Of a stretch of DNA of 46,278 bases, positions 34,413-42,389 are shown one piece after another. Origin of the DNA: JBGSKY01 sp041740995 (GTDB lineage Bacteria > Planctomycetota > Planctomycetia > Pirellulales > Pirellulaceae). The notes beneath the pieces are model-generated. The model was given only the letters and a program-made list of their open reading frames with translations. It did no database searches and was not told the DNA's origin. The stretch's first letter is position 1. Each line of letters starts with the position of its first letter. Where the stretch lies: NCBI GenBank assembly GCA_041740995.1, contig JBGSKY010000293.1, positions 1 to 46,278 of the forward strand, in the 5' to 3' direction. Position numbers and translations under genes: made by a program.

Positions 34413-35285
34413 TTACGAGGTAGGCTTGCTCGTTCCTTTGGCCGCGAATCGTTTGATTCGCGGTTTCATACGGCGGAAAACGTGAAGCATTTCATTAGCA
34501 TCTCGATAGCGCCGAACTGGCCGAACTTCTAAACTTCGTCGAATGAATTCGATCAAATCAGGATGAGCCTTACGTCGAAGCGTGGCGTAGCCTGGAGGCG
34601 GCCAATCAAAAGGATATTCTGGCAATTTGTTTGTCAGAATTTTGTACATCATCAATCCAATTGCAAAAACATCCGATCGGGCGCTAGGTCGCCCCATCGC
34701 TTGCTCGGGCGCCATGTAGCCGACAGTCCCCGACCCAGACGCAATCATGGTTCGCACGATCGTTCTCTGGGCAACTTTCGCAATTCCGAAATCCATTAAT
34801 TGCAAGCGACCATCCGGGTTGATAATCATGTTCTCCGGTTTGATGTCGCAATGGATTATCTTGTTTTGATGGGCGTATGCGACCGCATCGAGCATTTGCT
34901 CGATCAAGTTGATTGCCGTTGCGAAAGAAATTCGATTTCGCAACCGATCACCGAGGGTTTTGGCACCTAATCGAGAGGTAATGACAAATCGACCATCAAT
35001 GAACGAAGCATCTTTGATCGGAAGAATATTGGGGTGGTCCAGCCGAGCAACTAAGCGAGCTTCGCGTTGAAAACAATCCAATAGCGACGTCGTGACGTTG
35101 GATTGATGCGGCATTTTTAATGCCACATGAACTCCTTCGATCGTGTCAAAGGCTTGGTAAACGTGTGCAAAACCACCTTCCGCCAAACGCCGTTCGATGC
35201 GGTATTTGCCAAGCCGTGAGCGGGCTCGAAGGTAGTGGTTGTCGCGCTGCGACTTGGGCATTGCTGGTATGCTCTGTGCGATCAT
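34413..35285 (-). CDS. Soluble non-RD serine/threonine protein kinase
   Basis: A 290-aa Hanks-type kinase consisting only of the catalytic domain. The glycine loop LAEGGFAHVYQAFD (34-47), Lys57 of VALKMP, Glu75 of the C helix, catalytic loop HCDIKPEN (145-152), DFG (165-167) and APE (192-194) are all present, so it should be active. The HRD arginine is replaced by Cys, making it a non-RD kinase, which often is not controlled by activation-loop phosphorylation. There is no membrane helix or extracellular sensor; the basic tail ends RRMKPRIKRFAAK. It starts at ATG 35283-35285 and precedes the AAA ATPase gene by 31 bp, so the ATPase or the solute-binding/OmpA protein are candidate substrates. 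Confidence 0.93.
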   Translation of the reverse strand: MIAQSIPAMPKSQRDNHYLRARSRLGKYRIERRLAEGGFAHVYQAFDTIEGVHVALKMPHQSNVTTSLLDCFQREARLVARLDHPNILPIKDASFIDGRFVITSRLGAKTLGDRLRNRISFATAINLIEQMLDAVAYAHQNKIIHCDIKPENMIINPDGRLQLMDFGIAKVAQRTIVRTMIASGSGTVGYMAPEQAMGRPSARSDVFAIGLMMYKILTNKLPEYPFDWPPPGYATLRRKAHPDLIEFIRRSLEVRPVRRYRDANEMLHVFRRMKPRIKRFAAKGTSKPTS

Positions 35286-35621
35286 ATCAGAAGACTACTA
35301 TCCAAAGTTGATAGCCAGTTGGTCATGTTCCTGTACCGTTACGCGGTTCGCGTACAGTTTCAAACCAACCGTTGCGCTATTGTATTTACTTGTTCGCTTA
35401 CCGTCTGCTGTTAAGTGGGGATTGTTACTGTAAATAAGAAAAATCCCCACAACTGTTATCGGCTTTCCAGACTCTCCAGCTCGGTGTACAACCTCAACTA
35501 GCTTATAAAAAACGTATCGCCCAACGTGTCTTTCTCGGCATATTGGAAAAACGTCTGACGACCGGAAAAGCTTACCAAGAGAAACCGTTTTTGTTGTCGA
35601 TTTTGCTGGAGTTAGACCATC
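35286..35621. other. Divergent intergenic region, 336 bp, with a compact hairpin
   Basis: The region separates the leftward kinase from the rightward creatininase gene. A leftward open frame of 121 codons (35298-35663) runs through it but overlaps the creatininase start and lacks a recognisable family, so I do not call it a gene. A 6-bp hairpin with a three-base loop, TACGCG-GTT-CGCGTA, lies at 35340-35354, nested in a wider CTGTAC/GTACAG repeat (35331-35336, 35352-35357), 55-70 bp upstream of the kinase start. This could be a leader structure or operator. Confidence 0.4.
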
Positions 35622-36452
35622 ATGAGTTCGCCTCAAACCACTTCTACAATCCGGCTTGCACAACCATGGAATTTAGCGACAGCCAATCTCTCGGAAATAC
35701 GTCAGATCGATTTTCAAGCAGCAATATTGCCGCTGGGCGCGACCGAACCGCACAACCTGCACTTGCCCTATTCAACTGACACTTTGCAGGTCGACTGGAT
35801 CGTCAATCACTTATGCTCTCAGGCCTGGAGTTCGGGAGCACGTATTTTGGCATTACCCGCCTTGCCGTATGGCACCGAAAGCAATCTTGAGAACTTTCCC
35901 TGGGCCATGAACCTTCGGCCATCTACGGTCTTCGCCGTGCTGACAGATCTGCTTGAAACGGTTTCGAAGAACGGAATTCAAAAACTGCTGATCCTCAACG
36001 GTCATGGAGGAAACGACTTGAAGCCATGGCTTCGCGAGATTTATGGACAAACCAAAGTTCAAGTTTTTCTTTGCAATTGGCTGTCCGTTTTGACCGATAT
36101 GCGGCCAGAAGTCTTCGATCACGCAGAAGACCATGCCGGCGAGCTGGAGACGTCTTGCATCTTGGCGATCGATCCCGCTTTGGTCGCACGGAACGCCGAC
36201 GGAAGCCTGGCTGCCGACGATGGAGCGATCTCCAACTTTCGATTCGACGCTTTGCAAGCCGGCTGGGTCAAAATCACAAGACCTTGGCATCTGCTGACCA
36301 AAAACTCTGGCAGCGGTAATCCTCACGCTGCATCCGCCGCAAAGGGGCAGCTCGCGTTGGATAAACTGGCCGAACGTTTGGTCCCGTTTCTCGTTCAACT
36401 GGCAAACGAACCACTAGACGACACGTTTCCGTTCGAATGCCCTGTCCATTGA
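35622..36452 (+). CDS. Creatininase-family metal-dependent amidohydrolase
   Basis: A 276-aa cytoplasmic enzyme of the creatininase/MftE/ArfB fold, whose members hydrolyse small cyclic amides or peptides with two metal ions. The metal and catalytic motifs are visible: LPLGATEPHNLHLPYSTDTLQ (Glu and His ligands, Asp), LILNGHGGND and DHAEDHAGELETS. These fit the usual GATEQHG.HLP..TD, NGHGGN and HAGE.ETS blocks, with Pro-His-Asn replacing the usual Gln-His-Gly after GATE. The substrate is unknown: the family includes creatininase, formamide hydrolases and mycofactocin maturation peptidase, and no neighbour points to one of these. The start is supported by GGAG 11 bp upstream. It converges on the zinc-ribbon gene with 29 bp between stops. 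Confidence 0.9.
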   Translation: MSSPQTTSTIRLAQPWNLATANLSEIRQIDFQAAILPLGATEPHNLHLPYSTDTLQVDWIVNHLCSQAWSSGARILALPALPYGTESNLENFPWAMNLRPSTVFAVLTDLLETVSKNGIQKLLILNGHGGNDLKPWLREIYGQTKVQVFLCNWLSVLTDMRPEVFDHAEDHAGELETSCILAIDPALVARNADGSLAADDGAISNFRFDALQAGWVKITRPWHLLTKNSGSGNPHAASAAKGQLALDKLAERLVPFLVQLANEPLDDTFPFECPVH

Positions 36453-36481
36453 CAGTCTTGTACGCGAGCACGGTAAATGAG

Positions 36482-38005
36482 CTACTTTCTCGTACTCAAA
36501 TGGTAGCAAGTCGCGCTGCGGAGGATTAGGTATTGAAAACCGAAAAAGTAGAACCCAACTATAGTGCAGATGAGCGGCACCATCAAAATGGCTTCGACAA
36601 TGTTCAAGCCCAAAAACACACCAAAGTTTTTGGTCGGGATCGAAAACGATAATTGAACCGCTTCGAAAGGCGTTTTTCGATCGACGACCGCACAACCACC
36701 GATCAAAAAGAAATTGCTGTAAAACAGACTGAAACCAAACACCGCCAGCATCGCAACGACTAGCAAAACTAACGATTGCGAAAGTGAAGCAATGATCACA
36801 AGTCCGATCATCGGCAACGAAAAAACCAGCGAGACAAGACCCTGTAGTAAAATATATCCGACCATGTTCAAGCGGATATCAAACGACGTGTCCAGAAGAT
36901 CAGTGCTGACTTCCCTTCCTTTGACAGCCGCGTTGGCGATTCGAAAAAACGATGGATAGATCCACACCGCTGCAACAATCTGTCCAACGAATGCAATGAT
37001 CAGTGCGCCAAGTTTTACAATCAATGCACCGATTGGAAAATCAGAAACAAGAAAGTCTCCAGCGAAATCAGCTCCAATCATGATAGCCCAAGCGACAATG
37101 CCGACCAAAAACATGATCAAAAACGGCAGGTAGAGGTAAAACAAGCCGGGAAACATGTGGTTAAAAGTGTGCTCGATGATCTCACCAAAACCAAGTGACC
37201 GACTCCGCGAACCGAGCGAAACGGTCGATGCCGCATAAGCGGTCGATGGGCTATTTTCCCATCCCTGTGAACTGACCGACCCGAAGTTTGGATCGAATGC
37301 TGACCACTCGTCCAAAGAGACTGGCTCGACCGGTTGCGAGGGTCGAGTGGCCGCAGCCGGTTTGGCGGGCTTCTTTTTCGCAGGTGGTGTCGATGGCTTA
37401 TAAACACTTGGCGGTGTTGCGACTGTTTTTGGTCGAGACGATTTCACCGGCTCAACAATCGGGCGGCGATTTTCGGGCGGCTTTCTTTCGATCGCCAGAA
37501 TTGTGAAGACACTTCGGCAATTTGTGCAACGCCCCTTCTTTCCAATCTGACTGGTTTTACCTTCAAATAGTTGCGAACAACTGGAACAAGCAAAGGCGAT
37601 CGAGTCTGGATCGGCCACTTCGGCAATAATTGCTTCACCTTTATCGGGCAGCAAAAAGACTTCGTGGCAATTGCGGCACAAGCCCTTGGTTCCAACGAGA
37701 TTACGTGTGTAATCCAATTGATGCTGACAGATTGGGCAGCTAACGGAGATGATCTCTGACTTGCGGGCGGGAGATTCAACACCCGAACTACCGTCATCCT
37801 GATTACGCGATTTCTCTCTCGCGGTTGAAATCTTGTCTTCTGCCTGAGTGCGACCTACTGAACGCGGTTGGTTATTCGCGTTGGACTCGTCCAGTTGAAT
37901 CGTTGTTCGCTGGCCACACCCAACACAAATGCATTGCATCCCGACCGAATCGTCGGAAGTTTGCATCACTGTTCGACAATGTTCGCAATGGAAAACGATA
38001 TTCAT
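36482..38005 (-). CDS. Membrane protein with three N-terminal zinc ribbons
   Basis: A 507-aa protein from ATG 38003-38005. Three cysteine pairs-of-pairs are seen: FHCEHC...CICVGC (7-30), SCPICQ...LCRNCHEVF (about 90-115) and FACSSCSQLF...RCTNCRSVF (about 138-165, an MJ0042-type finger). A Pro/Lys/Ala-rich linker (about 175-235) leads to a membrane domain with about six helices (from LFYLYLPFLIMFLVGIVAWAIMIG at about 290 to VPLICTIVGFYFFGFQYLIL near the end), similar to DUF4013-type or glycerophosphoryl-diesterase-like membrane domains. The fingers could bind a partner or nucleic acid at the membrane. Function unknown. It is the last of three leftward genes, 13 bp after the small TPR-like protein. 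Confidence 0.85.
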   Translation of the reverse strand: MNIVFHCEHCRTVMQTSDDSVGMQCICVGCGQRTTIQLDESNANNQPRSVGRTQAEDKISTAREKSRNQDDGSSGVESPARKSEIISVSCPICQHQLDYTRNLVGTKGLCRNCHEVFLLPDKGEAIIAEVADPDSIAFACSSCSQLFEGKTSQIGKKGRCTNCRSVFTILAIERKPPENRRPIVEPVKSSRPKTVATPPSVYKPSTPPAKKKPAKPAAATRPSQPVEPVSLDEWSAFDPNFGSVSSQGWENSPSTAYAASTVSLGSRSRSLGFGEIIEHTFNHMFPGLFYLYLPFLIMFLVGIVAWAIMIGADFAGDFLVSDFPIGALIVKLGALIIAFVGQIVAAVWIYPSFFRIANAAVKGREVSTDLLDTSFDIRLNMVGYILLQGLVSLVFSLPMIGLVIIASLSQSLVLLVVAMLAVFGFSLFYSNFFLIGGCAVVDRKTPFEAVQLSFSIPTKNFGVFLGLNIVEAILMVPLICTIVGFYFFGFQYLILRSATCYHLSTRK

Positions 38006-38018
38006 ATCAATCGAGCAC

Positions 38019-38564
38019 TTATCGAGCAATCAAATCGTTGGCTATCTGTCGCCACTCTTGCCACGAAAGCTGATTGACCATCTGAACTTTCGCCGTTTCT
38101 TGAGGCAGATTGAAGACTTCACGATGCAGTGACGTCAGCCAAGTTGGATCGAAGCTTTGTACACCTTTCGGTGAAAAACTTTCTCCAAAGTGCTGCCGTA
38201 CCTCTGCCTCGTCGACGTCGATTCCAGACAAAGAGTTTAATCGGCCAGCGCGATGAAACCAGTAGTCAGCGTTCGAGAAATCACCCTCGCGACGATGCAT
38301 TATTCCGTGCAGATAAGACCCAAACGCAGAATGATCGGCCTGAGAAATCTCATGCGATCTTTCCAGGTCGCCAACCGCTAAATACAACGCTGACTCTATA
38401 GACGAAGCTCGACCGGCTTGACCGAACGACGAGCTTAATGCACGAACTTTTTCTACAACTATCGGAGAAACGCGATGCGTTCCACTTACTGGAGCGACGC
38501 CAAATTCGATCAGAAACTTTCTCAGTTCGACTGGCCAATTCTCTTGAACGATCCATTGCTTCAT
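38019..38564 (-). CDS. Small TPR-like conserved protein
   Basis: A 181-aa cytoplasmic protein from ATG 38562-38564; a TTG at 38615 would add 17 residues. It is mostly helical. The central block HSAFGSYLHGIMHRREGDFSNADYWFHRAGR is a pattern I recall from a planctomycete family of unknown role with '(Y)WHxIxHRxEGDYSNAKYWFRRxG'. The ending LSWQEWRQIANDLIAR is amphipathic. No catalytic residue or membrane segment is evident. It sits between the CHAT-like gene (66 bp) and the zinc-ribbon membrane gene (13 bp), so all three are probably co-expressed and may form one assembly. Confidence 0.75.
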   Translation of the reverse strand: MKQWIVQENWPVELRKFLIEFGVAPVSGTHRVSPIVVEKVRALSSSFGQAGRASSIESALYLAVGDLERSHEISQADHSAFGSYLHGIMHRREGDFSNADYWFHRAGRLNSLSGIDVDEAEVRQHFGESFSPKGVQSFDPTWLTSLHREVFNLPQETAKVQMVNQLSWQEWRQIANDLIAR

Positions 38565-38630
38565 TGTTTTAGGTCTTAGTAGGAACTCGATCAGGCGGTC
38601 GATCTCAACGTGCAATAACGGTCACGAAAA

Positions 38631-41600
38631 TTATCTAACGGGTGTGTTGATTGGGTAGTTAGTGATCAATTTCCAACCTCCCCAGAAAAGAGGCATTTTG
38701 CCGCTAATCAGTCGCCCTTCGACTCGTTTTCCGCTTGAATGAAATCGAGGCTCATTGAGCGTGTTGAAGTTCGTTTCCCAAAGACTCAGGATACTTTTTT
38801 GAAACGCCTCGGGCGTCTCATCTTCATTCCTTCGAAGAAATTCCGACATAAATGCAGAAGTGCTTTCACCGTTGACTGCCCACTGGCGAATCAAGATTTG
38901 CTCCGTGTGAATATTTCTATGGAAACTCAGCCAGTCAGTCAGAATTGAGGACTGATTCTGCATCGCTAATGCCGCTGCGGCTGTTATTCCGTAAAAGTGA
39001 AGCGAGTTCGCAGATGCGACGTTTGCCAACGTCGCAGAGTCGAGCATGATGCTTTGATCGCGAAAAGAGATGACTTCCGCCTGAGCGCCCGGCGTCAAAT
39101 AAAACTCAGAAGCCACGTCGATTTGTTCCGCTTGAACGAGTTGAAATTGAAAGTTCGGCGGTGAATCTTTTCCTAAGATTGATTTGGTAAACACCTTCGA
39201 ATCCAATGTTGATTGGATTTCGTTTTGCAACTCTTGATCAACGGCATTTTCAGGTACAAGAAAATTGCTTCTCGACAGATAAACCGCTTTCGATATTGCG
39301 TCTCTTTCGAGCGACGGTTTGAAACCAGCAGCTCTCAGTGACAAGGCGTACGATAGTTCCGAATTAGCAATCCAACAGCCAGTATTATTGGGCTGGATGT
39401 TCTCAATCAAAACCTCAAACGGAACCGACCAAAATGCGCCGTGCGGAATAATTTTCACCTGAGTTGCTTTCTGCAGGCGAATCAGAATTTCAGGTGGCAT
39501 CAAAGCGTTCGTGAATTGCAAACTCGCATTTTGCCAATCAGGCGATTGTTCTTGCGATTGCCACAATTGGCTTACTGTTGCAAAGGGCATCATCAAATCA
39601 AGCAACCGTGATTTTAATGCTCGAAGTTTGCCGACATCAGCGACCGACCAGACCGAACTGCCCTGGGCATCGATTAGGTAGCCAAGCGTTCGGGAGCGAT
39701 CGTCGAAGAAACCGACTATCGCTTGATTGGGGCGGAGATCGGAACGAATCTGCTGCAAATCAATTTGCTCTGCGCTGTTTGCCGGCGCAACAATTGGCAA
39801 AAGACTAGTGAAAATCAATTCTTGATGTAAACCGGTCGCTAGTTGCTGAAGTTGCAGCCACTGGCGCGCCTGTTCAGCTTGCCAGACTACTTTGTCGTCG
39901 CCGACCATCGCTTGAAACTGCTGCCAGCGAATATCAATCTCTTGACGGCGAGTCCGTAGTGACACAAATCGGGCCTGGAATCGCTTCAATTCATCCGCCT
40001 GTGCTGGTGTCTGGGCGTTTATCTCGCCGAGAATCGGATCGCGTATCTCGTACATTCGGCTCCACAGCGGCTGCGAGACGCGTAGCTGTCGCTCATGCCA
40101 TTGATTTATCAGTTGGAGCGACTTGTCTGGATCGGCGTCCTTTAACGATTCGTCAATTAGAATCGCGTAAAGATCGTTGAGTGGCATTGAATCCCACACG
40201 AACATCTGCCATGGCTCAAGCAACATTTGAGTCGGCCTGGGCCGCTGGGTTAGAGCTGCCAAGCGACCGGTCCATTGCTTAACGTTACCGCGGCGATCGC
40301 GCAATGCGGACTTAATTACTTGTGCTTGCAGCACTTCTGGCACAAGCGCAGTGGGCGTGTCGCTACCCAAGGCAAATGCGTTTAAATTAGTGATGGCAAC
40401 CTTTGCTGCATCAAACTGACCAACCGCCACGGCATCACGAATACGATTGTTATGAATCGCGGCTTGCAACAGAGGCAAATCGACTTCTCGCGATTTGGTA
40501 AGCCGCTCAAAGCGACTTAGAAGACCCGCCCTGACTCCAGTGTTGCGAGTAATCGAAGCGGACTCAAGTGCAGTGGCTAAGGCGGTCAAGTACGTCAGCC
40601 CAAATCGATTTTCTGACCATCGCAAGACTTCTTCGGAAATCGTTAGCCCAGATCCGGGCGCAGCGTATTCGGCAGTTCGCGTCACGACAAACAACGCATC
40701 GCTGAGCACGTCGGCTTGACCAAGTCGGGCGGCCAACAACGACGACTGACCAGCACGAAGTTGCGCTTCGCTCAAATCACCACTTTGAGCCGCAATGCTC
40801 GCAAGCTCTAACAAAGCGATGCTCGTAAGTGGATGATCATATCCGTTGTCTAAAGTGAGATTCTGTTGCAAAACGATGGCCGCTCGTTTGTCATCTTGCA
40901 TGGATCGCAACGCAATTGCGTGACAAACATTCTGGCAACGCTGCAAAATTTCCGGCATATTCGCCGGTGCCTGAGAGTACATCTCAGTCAGTCTTGGTGA
41001 CAAGTCGTTCAGATCGGCAATTTTACCAAGCAAGCTATTTCGAATCCTCAACGCCATCGCTTCGCTGTAAAACAACTCAATTGCGTCCAACCAAATCGGT
41101 TCAGTGCGGATTGTCAATTGTGAGCTAGGACCCTCGGTTTCGACCAATAGGTTTTGAGCACCAATAACCACGGGCCAAGCATCGGGATAGTTGGCAAGAC
41201 GCGGCACACGAATCTCAGGCACCCATCCGATGCGACCATCGTTCAATTCAACCAACGTGTAGCTAATATTCAGCCGATCGATGTACGAAGTCCAGAACCG
41301 AGAGTCGTAAGCCAGGGTGAGTCCGGCATCAATATTGGAAAGTGCCGCTCCGAAATCACCGGACAAGTAGAGCGCTTGACCATTGCGACAAAGCGACGGT
41401 ACGCCATCAATTCCGTGACGATCGTTCCAATCCCGAGAGGAACGATATGCCACTTCAAAAGCATGCGAGGCAGCCGTCGTTTGCCCATCGAACATCAGAC
41501 GTTTTCCAATCGCGTGATCGGCTCTCGGATAAACGATTCTCGCTGCCGATACCTGGGCATGCGACTCCGCTGGCATCCAAGAGAAAACGACAAGCACGAC

Positions 41601-41699
41601 GGCAAGGCATATCGAAAAATTTCTTCGCACTTTGCACGCGCTGCGAATTGAATTGGCCAAACGACCTGTTCGACCGATAGTTGCGTTGAAGTCGATCAT
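38631..41699 (-). CDS. Exported CHAT-domain-like protein without the catalytic cysteine
   Basis: A protein of about 1022 aa from ATG 41697-41699; the frame extends 46 codons further, but this ATG leads into a hydrophobic signal (NFSICLAVVLVVFSWMPAESHA at about 30-48). A long helical region (about 60-640) has TPR-like stretches (LYLSGDFGAALSNIDAGLTLAY). The C-terminal third resembles a CHAT caspase-like domain: LRPNQAIVGFFDDRSRTLGYLI, VKIIPHGAFWSVPFEVL, then SANSLHFYGITAAAALAM where the catalytic His should be, and TSAFMSEFLRRNEDETPEAFQKSILSLW...FWGGWKLIT at the end. Between the His block and the TSAFM block there is no cysteine, so protease activity is not expected. A folded, inactive CHAT could bind a peptide partner. 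It heads the three-gene leftward set. Confidence 0.8.
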   Translation of the reverse strand: MIDFNATIGRTGRLANSIRSACKVRRNFSICLAVVLVVFSWMPAESHAQVSAARIVYPRADHAIGKRLMFDGQTTAASHAFEVAYRSSRDWNDRHGIDGVPSLCRNGQALYLSGDFGAALSNIDAGLTLAYDSRFWTSYIDRLNISYTLVELNDGRIGWVPEIRVPRLANYPDAWPVVIGAQNLLVETEGPSSQLTIRTEPIWLDAIELFYSEAMALRIRNSLLGKIADLNDLSPRLTEMYSQAPANMPEILQRCQNVCHAIALRSMQDDKRAAIVLQQNLTLDNGYDHPLTSIALLELASIAAQSGDLSEAQLRAGQSSLLAARLGQADVLSDALFVVTRTAEYAAPGSGLTISEEVLRWSENRFGLTYLTALATALESASITRNTGVRAGLLSRFERLTKSREVDLPLLQAAIHNNRIRDAVAVGQFDAAKVAITNLNAFALGSDTPTALVPEVLQAQVIKSALRDRRGNVKQWTGRLAALTQRPRPTQMLLEPWQMFVWDSMPLNDLYAILIDESLKDADPDKSLQLINQWHERQLRVSQPLWSRMYEIRDPILGEINAQTPAQADELKRFQARFVSLRTRRQEIDIRWQQFQAMVGDDKVVWQAEQARQWLQLQQLATGLHQELIFTSLLPIVAPANSAEQIDLQQIRSDLRPNQAIVGFFDDRSRTLGYLIDAQGSSVWSVADVGKLRALKSRLLDLMMPFATVSQLWQSQEQSPDWQNASLQFTNALMPPEILIRLQKATQVKIIPHGAFWSVPFEVLIENIQPNNTGCWIANSELSYALSLRAAGFKPSLERDAISKAVYLSRSNFLVPENAVDQELQNEIQSTLDSKVFTKSILGKDSPPNFQFQLVQAEQIDVASEFYLTPGAQAEVISFRDQSIMLDSATLANVASANSLHFYGITAAAALAMQNQSSILTDWLSFHRNIHTEQILIRQWAVNGESTSAFMSEFLRRNEDETPEAFQKSILSLWETNFNTLNEPRFHSSGKRVEGRLISGKMPLFWGGWKLITNYPINTPVR

Positions 41700-42018
41700 T
41701 TGATTTGCAGCGTATGAATGCTGGCATTGAAGAGGAGTGCTCCATAAAACTTGGCTGGCACCAGCTGTTATGATAACCCAGAGGCTCAAATCAGGGAAAT
41801 TATTCAGACATCGCTCAATTTCACCAATCGTCCTCAAGCATTTCTAACGTTAGAACCGATACAAACCATCAAGTCGATAACTTCCTCTCAACCGGAACGT
41901 TGATCGACGGCGAACGAATCGTCTAAAAACATCGCTCGCAAGATTCTGTGATCAAGTGAGTGTGGGACTGCACGACGCAACCACACAATGCTTCGTAAAA
42001 GGGTGGAGCCGGCTTAGA
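41700..42018. promoter_or_regulatory. Divergent intergenic region with a perfect 14-bp palindrome
   Basis: This 319-bp region lies between the leftward CHAT-like gene and the rightward lipoprotein gene. It contains a perfect 14-bp palindrome, TTCTAACGTTAGAA, at 41842-41855, near the middle of the region, a good place for a dimeric repressor or activator. A smaller palindrome, GCTGGCACCAGC, is at 41754-41765. No gene is seen. I could not assign firm -35/-10 boxes. Confidence 0.45.
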
Positions 42019-42264
42019 ATGGCAAATCGAAAAGCAAACAACGTGTTTTTAGCAGCATCTGCGATTGTAAGCCTTGCGTCGGTTTTGGCGACCTCAACAG
42101 GCTGTCAAGTCAGTGTCGCGGGACAAACGCTGCCAAGTCCGTACTATCTGTACGATGACATACAATATTTCCCGGCTGGCCCGGAAAACAAACTTGCCAA
42201 CGAGACCGCTGCACTGAAAGCAGCTCGCGAGCAAGCTCGTGCAGCGCAGGCAACTCGACAGTAA
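42019..42264 (+). CDS. Small planctomycete lipoprotein ('LPSPYYLYDD' family)
   Basis: An 81-aa protein from ATG 42019, with GGAG about 10 bp upstream; the longer frame from 41956 would bury the signal peptide. The lipoprotein signal MANRKANNVFLAASAIVSLASVLATSTGC ends at a lipobox-like STGC, so Cys29 should be lipidated. The mature part contains QTLPSPYYLYDDIQYFPAGPENKLANETAALKAAREQARAAQ, a block I recall as highly conserved in small planctomycete proteins of unknown function. The short helical, alanine-rich tail recalls Lpp-type periplasmic anchors. It is a single gene followed by a strong hairpin at 42308. Confidence 0.82.
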   Translation: MANRKANNVFLAASAIVSLASVLATSTGCQVSVAGQTLPSPYYLYDDIQYFPAGPENKLANETAALKAAREQARAAQATRQ

Positions 42265-42307
42265 AGGCATTGTGTTGCCGGAAGGTCTTTCGAGACTTTA
42301 AGAGCCT

Positions 42308-42365
42308 ATCCGAAATGGGGGCTGACCCTCTCCGTTCCTCCAAAGGGTCAGCCCCCCTTTCGGAT
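42308..42365. terminator. Long hairpin between converging genes
   Basis: The arms 42308-42329 (ATCCGAAATGGGGGCTGACC, then CT) and 42344-42365 are complementary over 22 bp with one mismatch; the loop is 14 nt. The hairpin contains GGGGGCTGACCCT and its complement. Arms that carry AAA and TTT near the base allow it to end transcripts from both sides, from the lipoprotein gene and from polyphosphate kinase. There is no long T-run, so it may instead be a dispersed REP-type element. Confidence 0.65.
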
Positions 42366-42389
42366 CGGTTTTAAGTACGGACATTTGTC

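Noticed and set aside
35298..35663. A 121-codon leftward open frame between the kinase and creatininase genes
   Set aside because: It overlaps the start of the well-supported creatininase gene on the other strand, has no recognisable family pattern or ribosome-binding site, and its reading may be by chance.
35853..36398. A 181-codon leftward frame inside the creatininase gene
   Set aside because: It is antisense to all three creatininase motifs and has no family resemblance.
41754..41770. A TGGCAC sequence that could be the -24 part of a sigma-54 promoter
   Set aside because: The matching -12 element (TTGC at the correct spacing) is missing; the following bases are GTTATG. The TGGCAC is better explained as half of a small palindrome.
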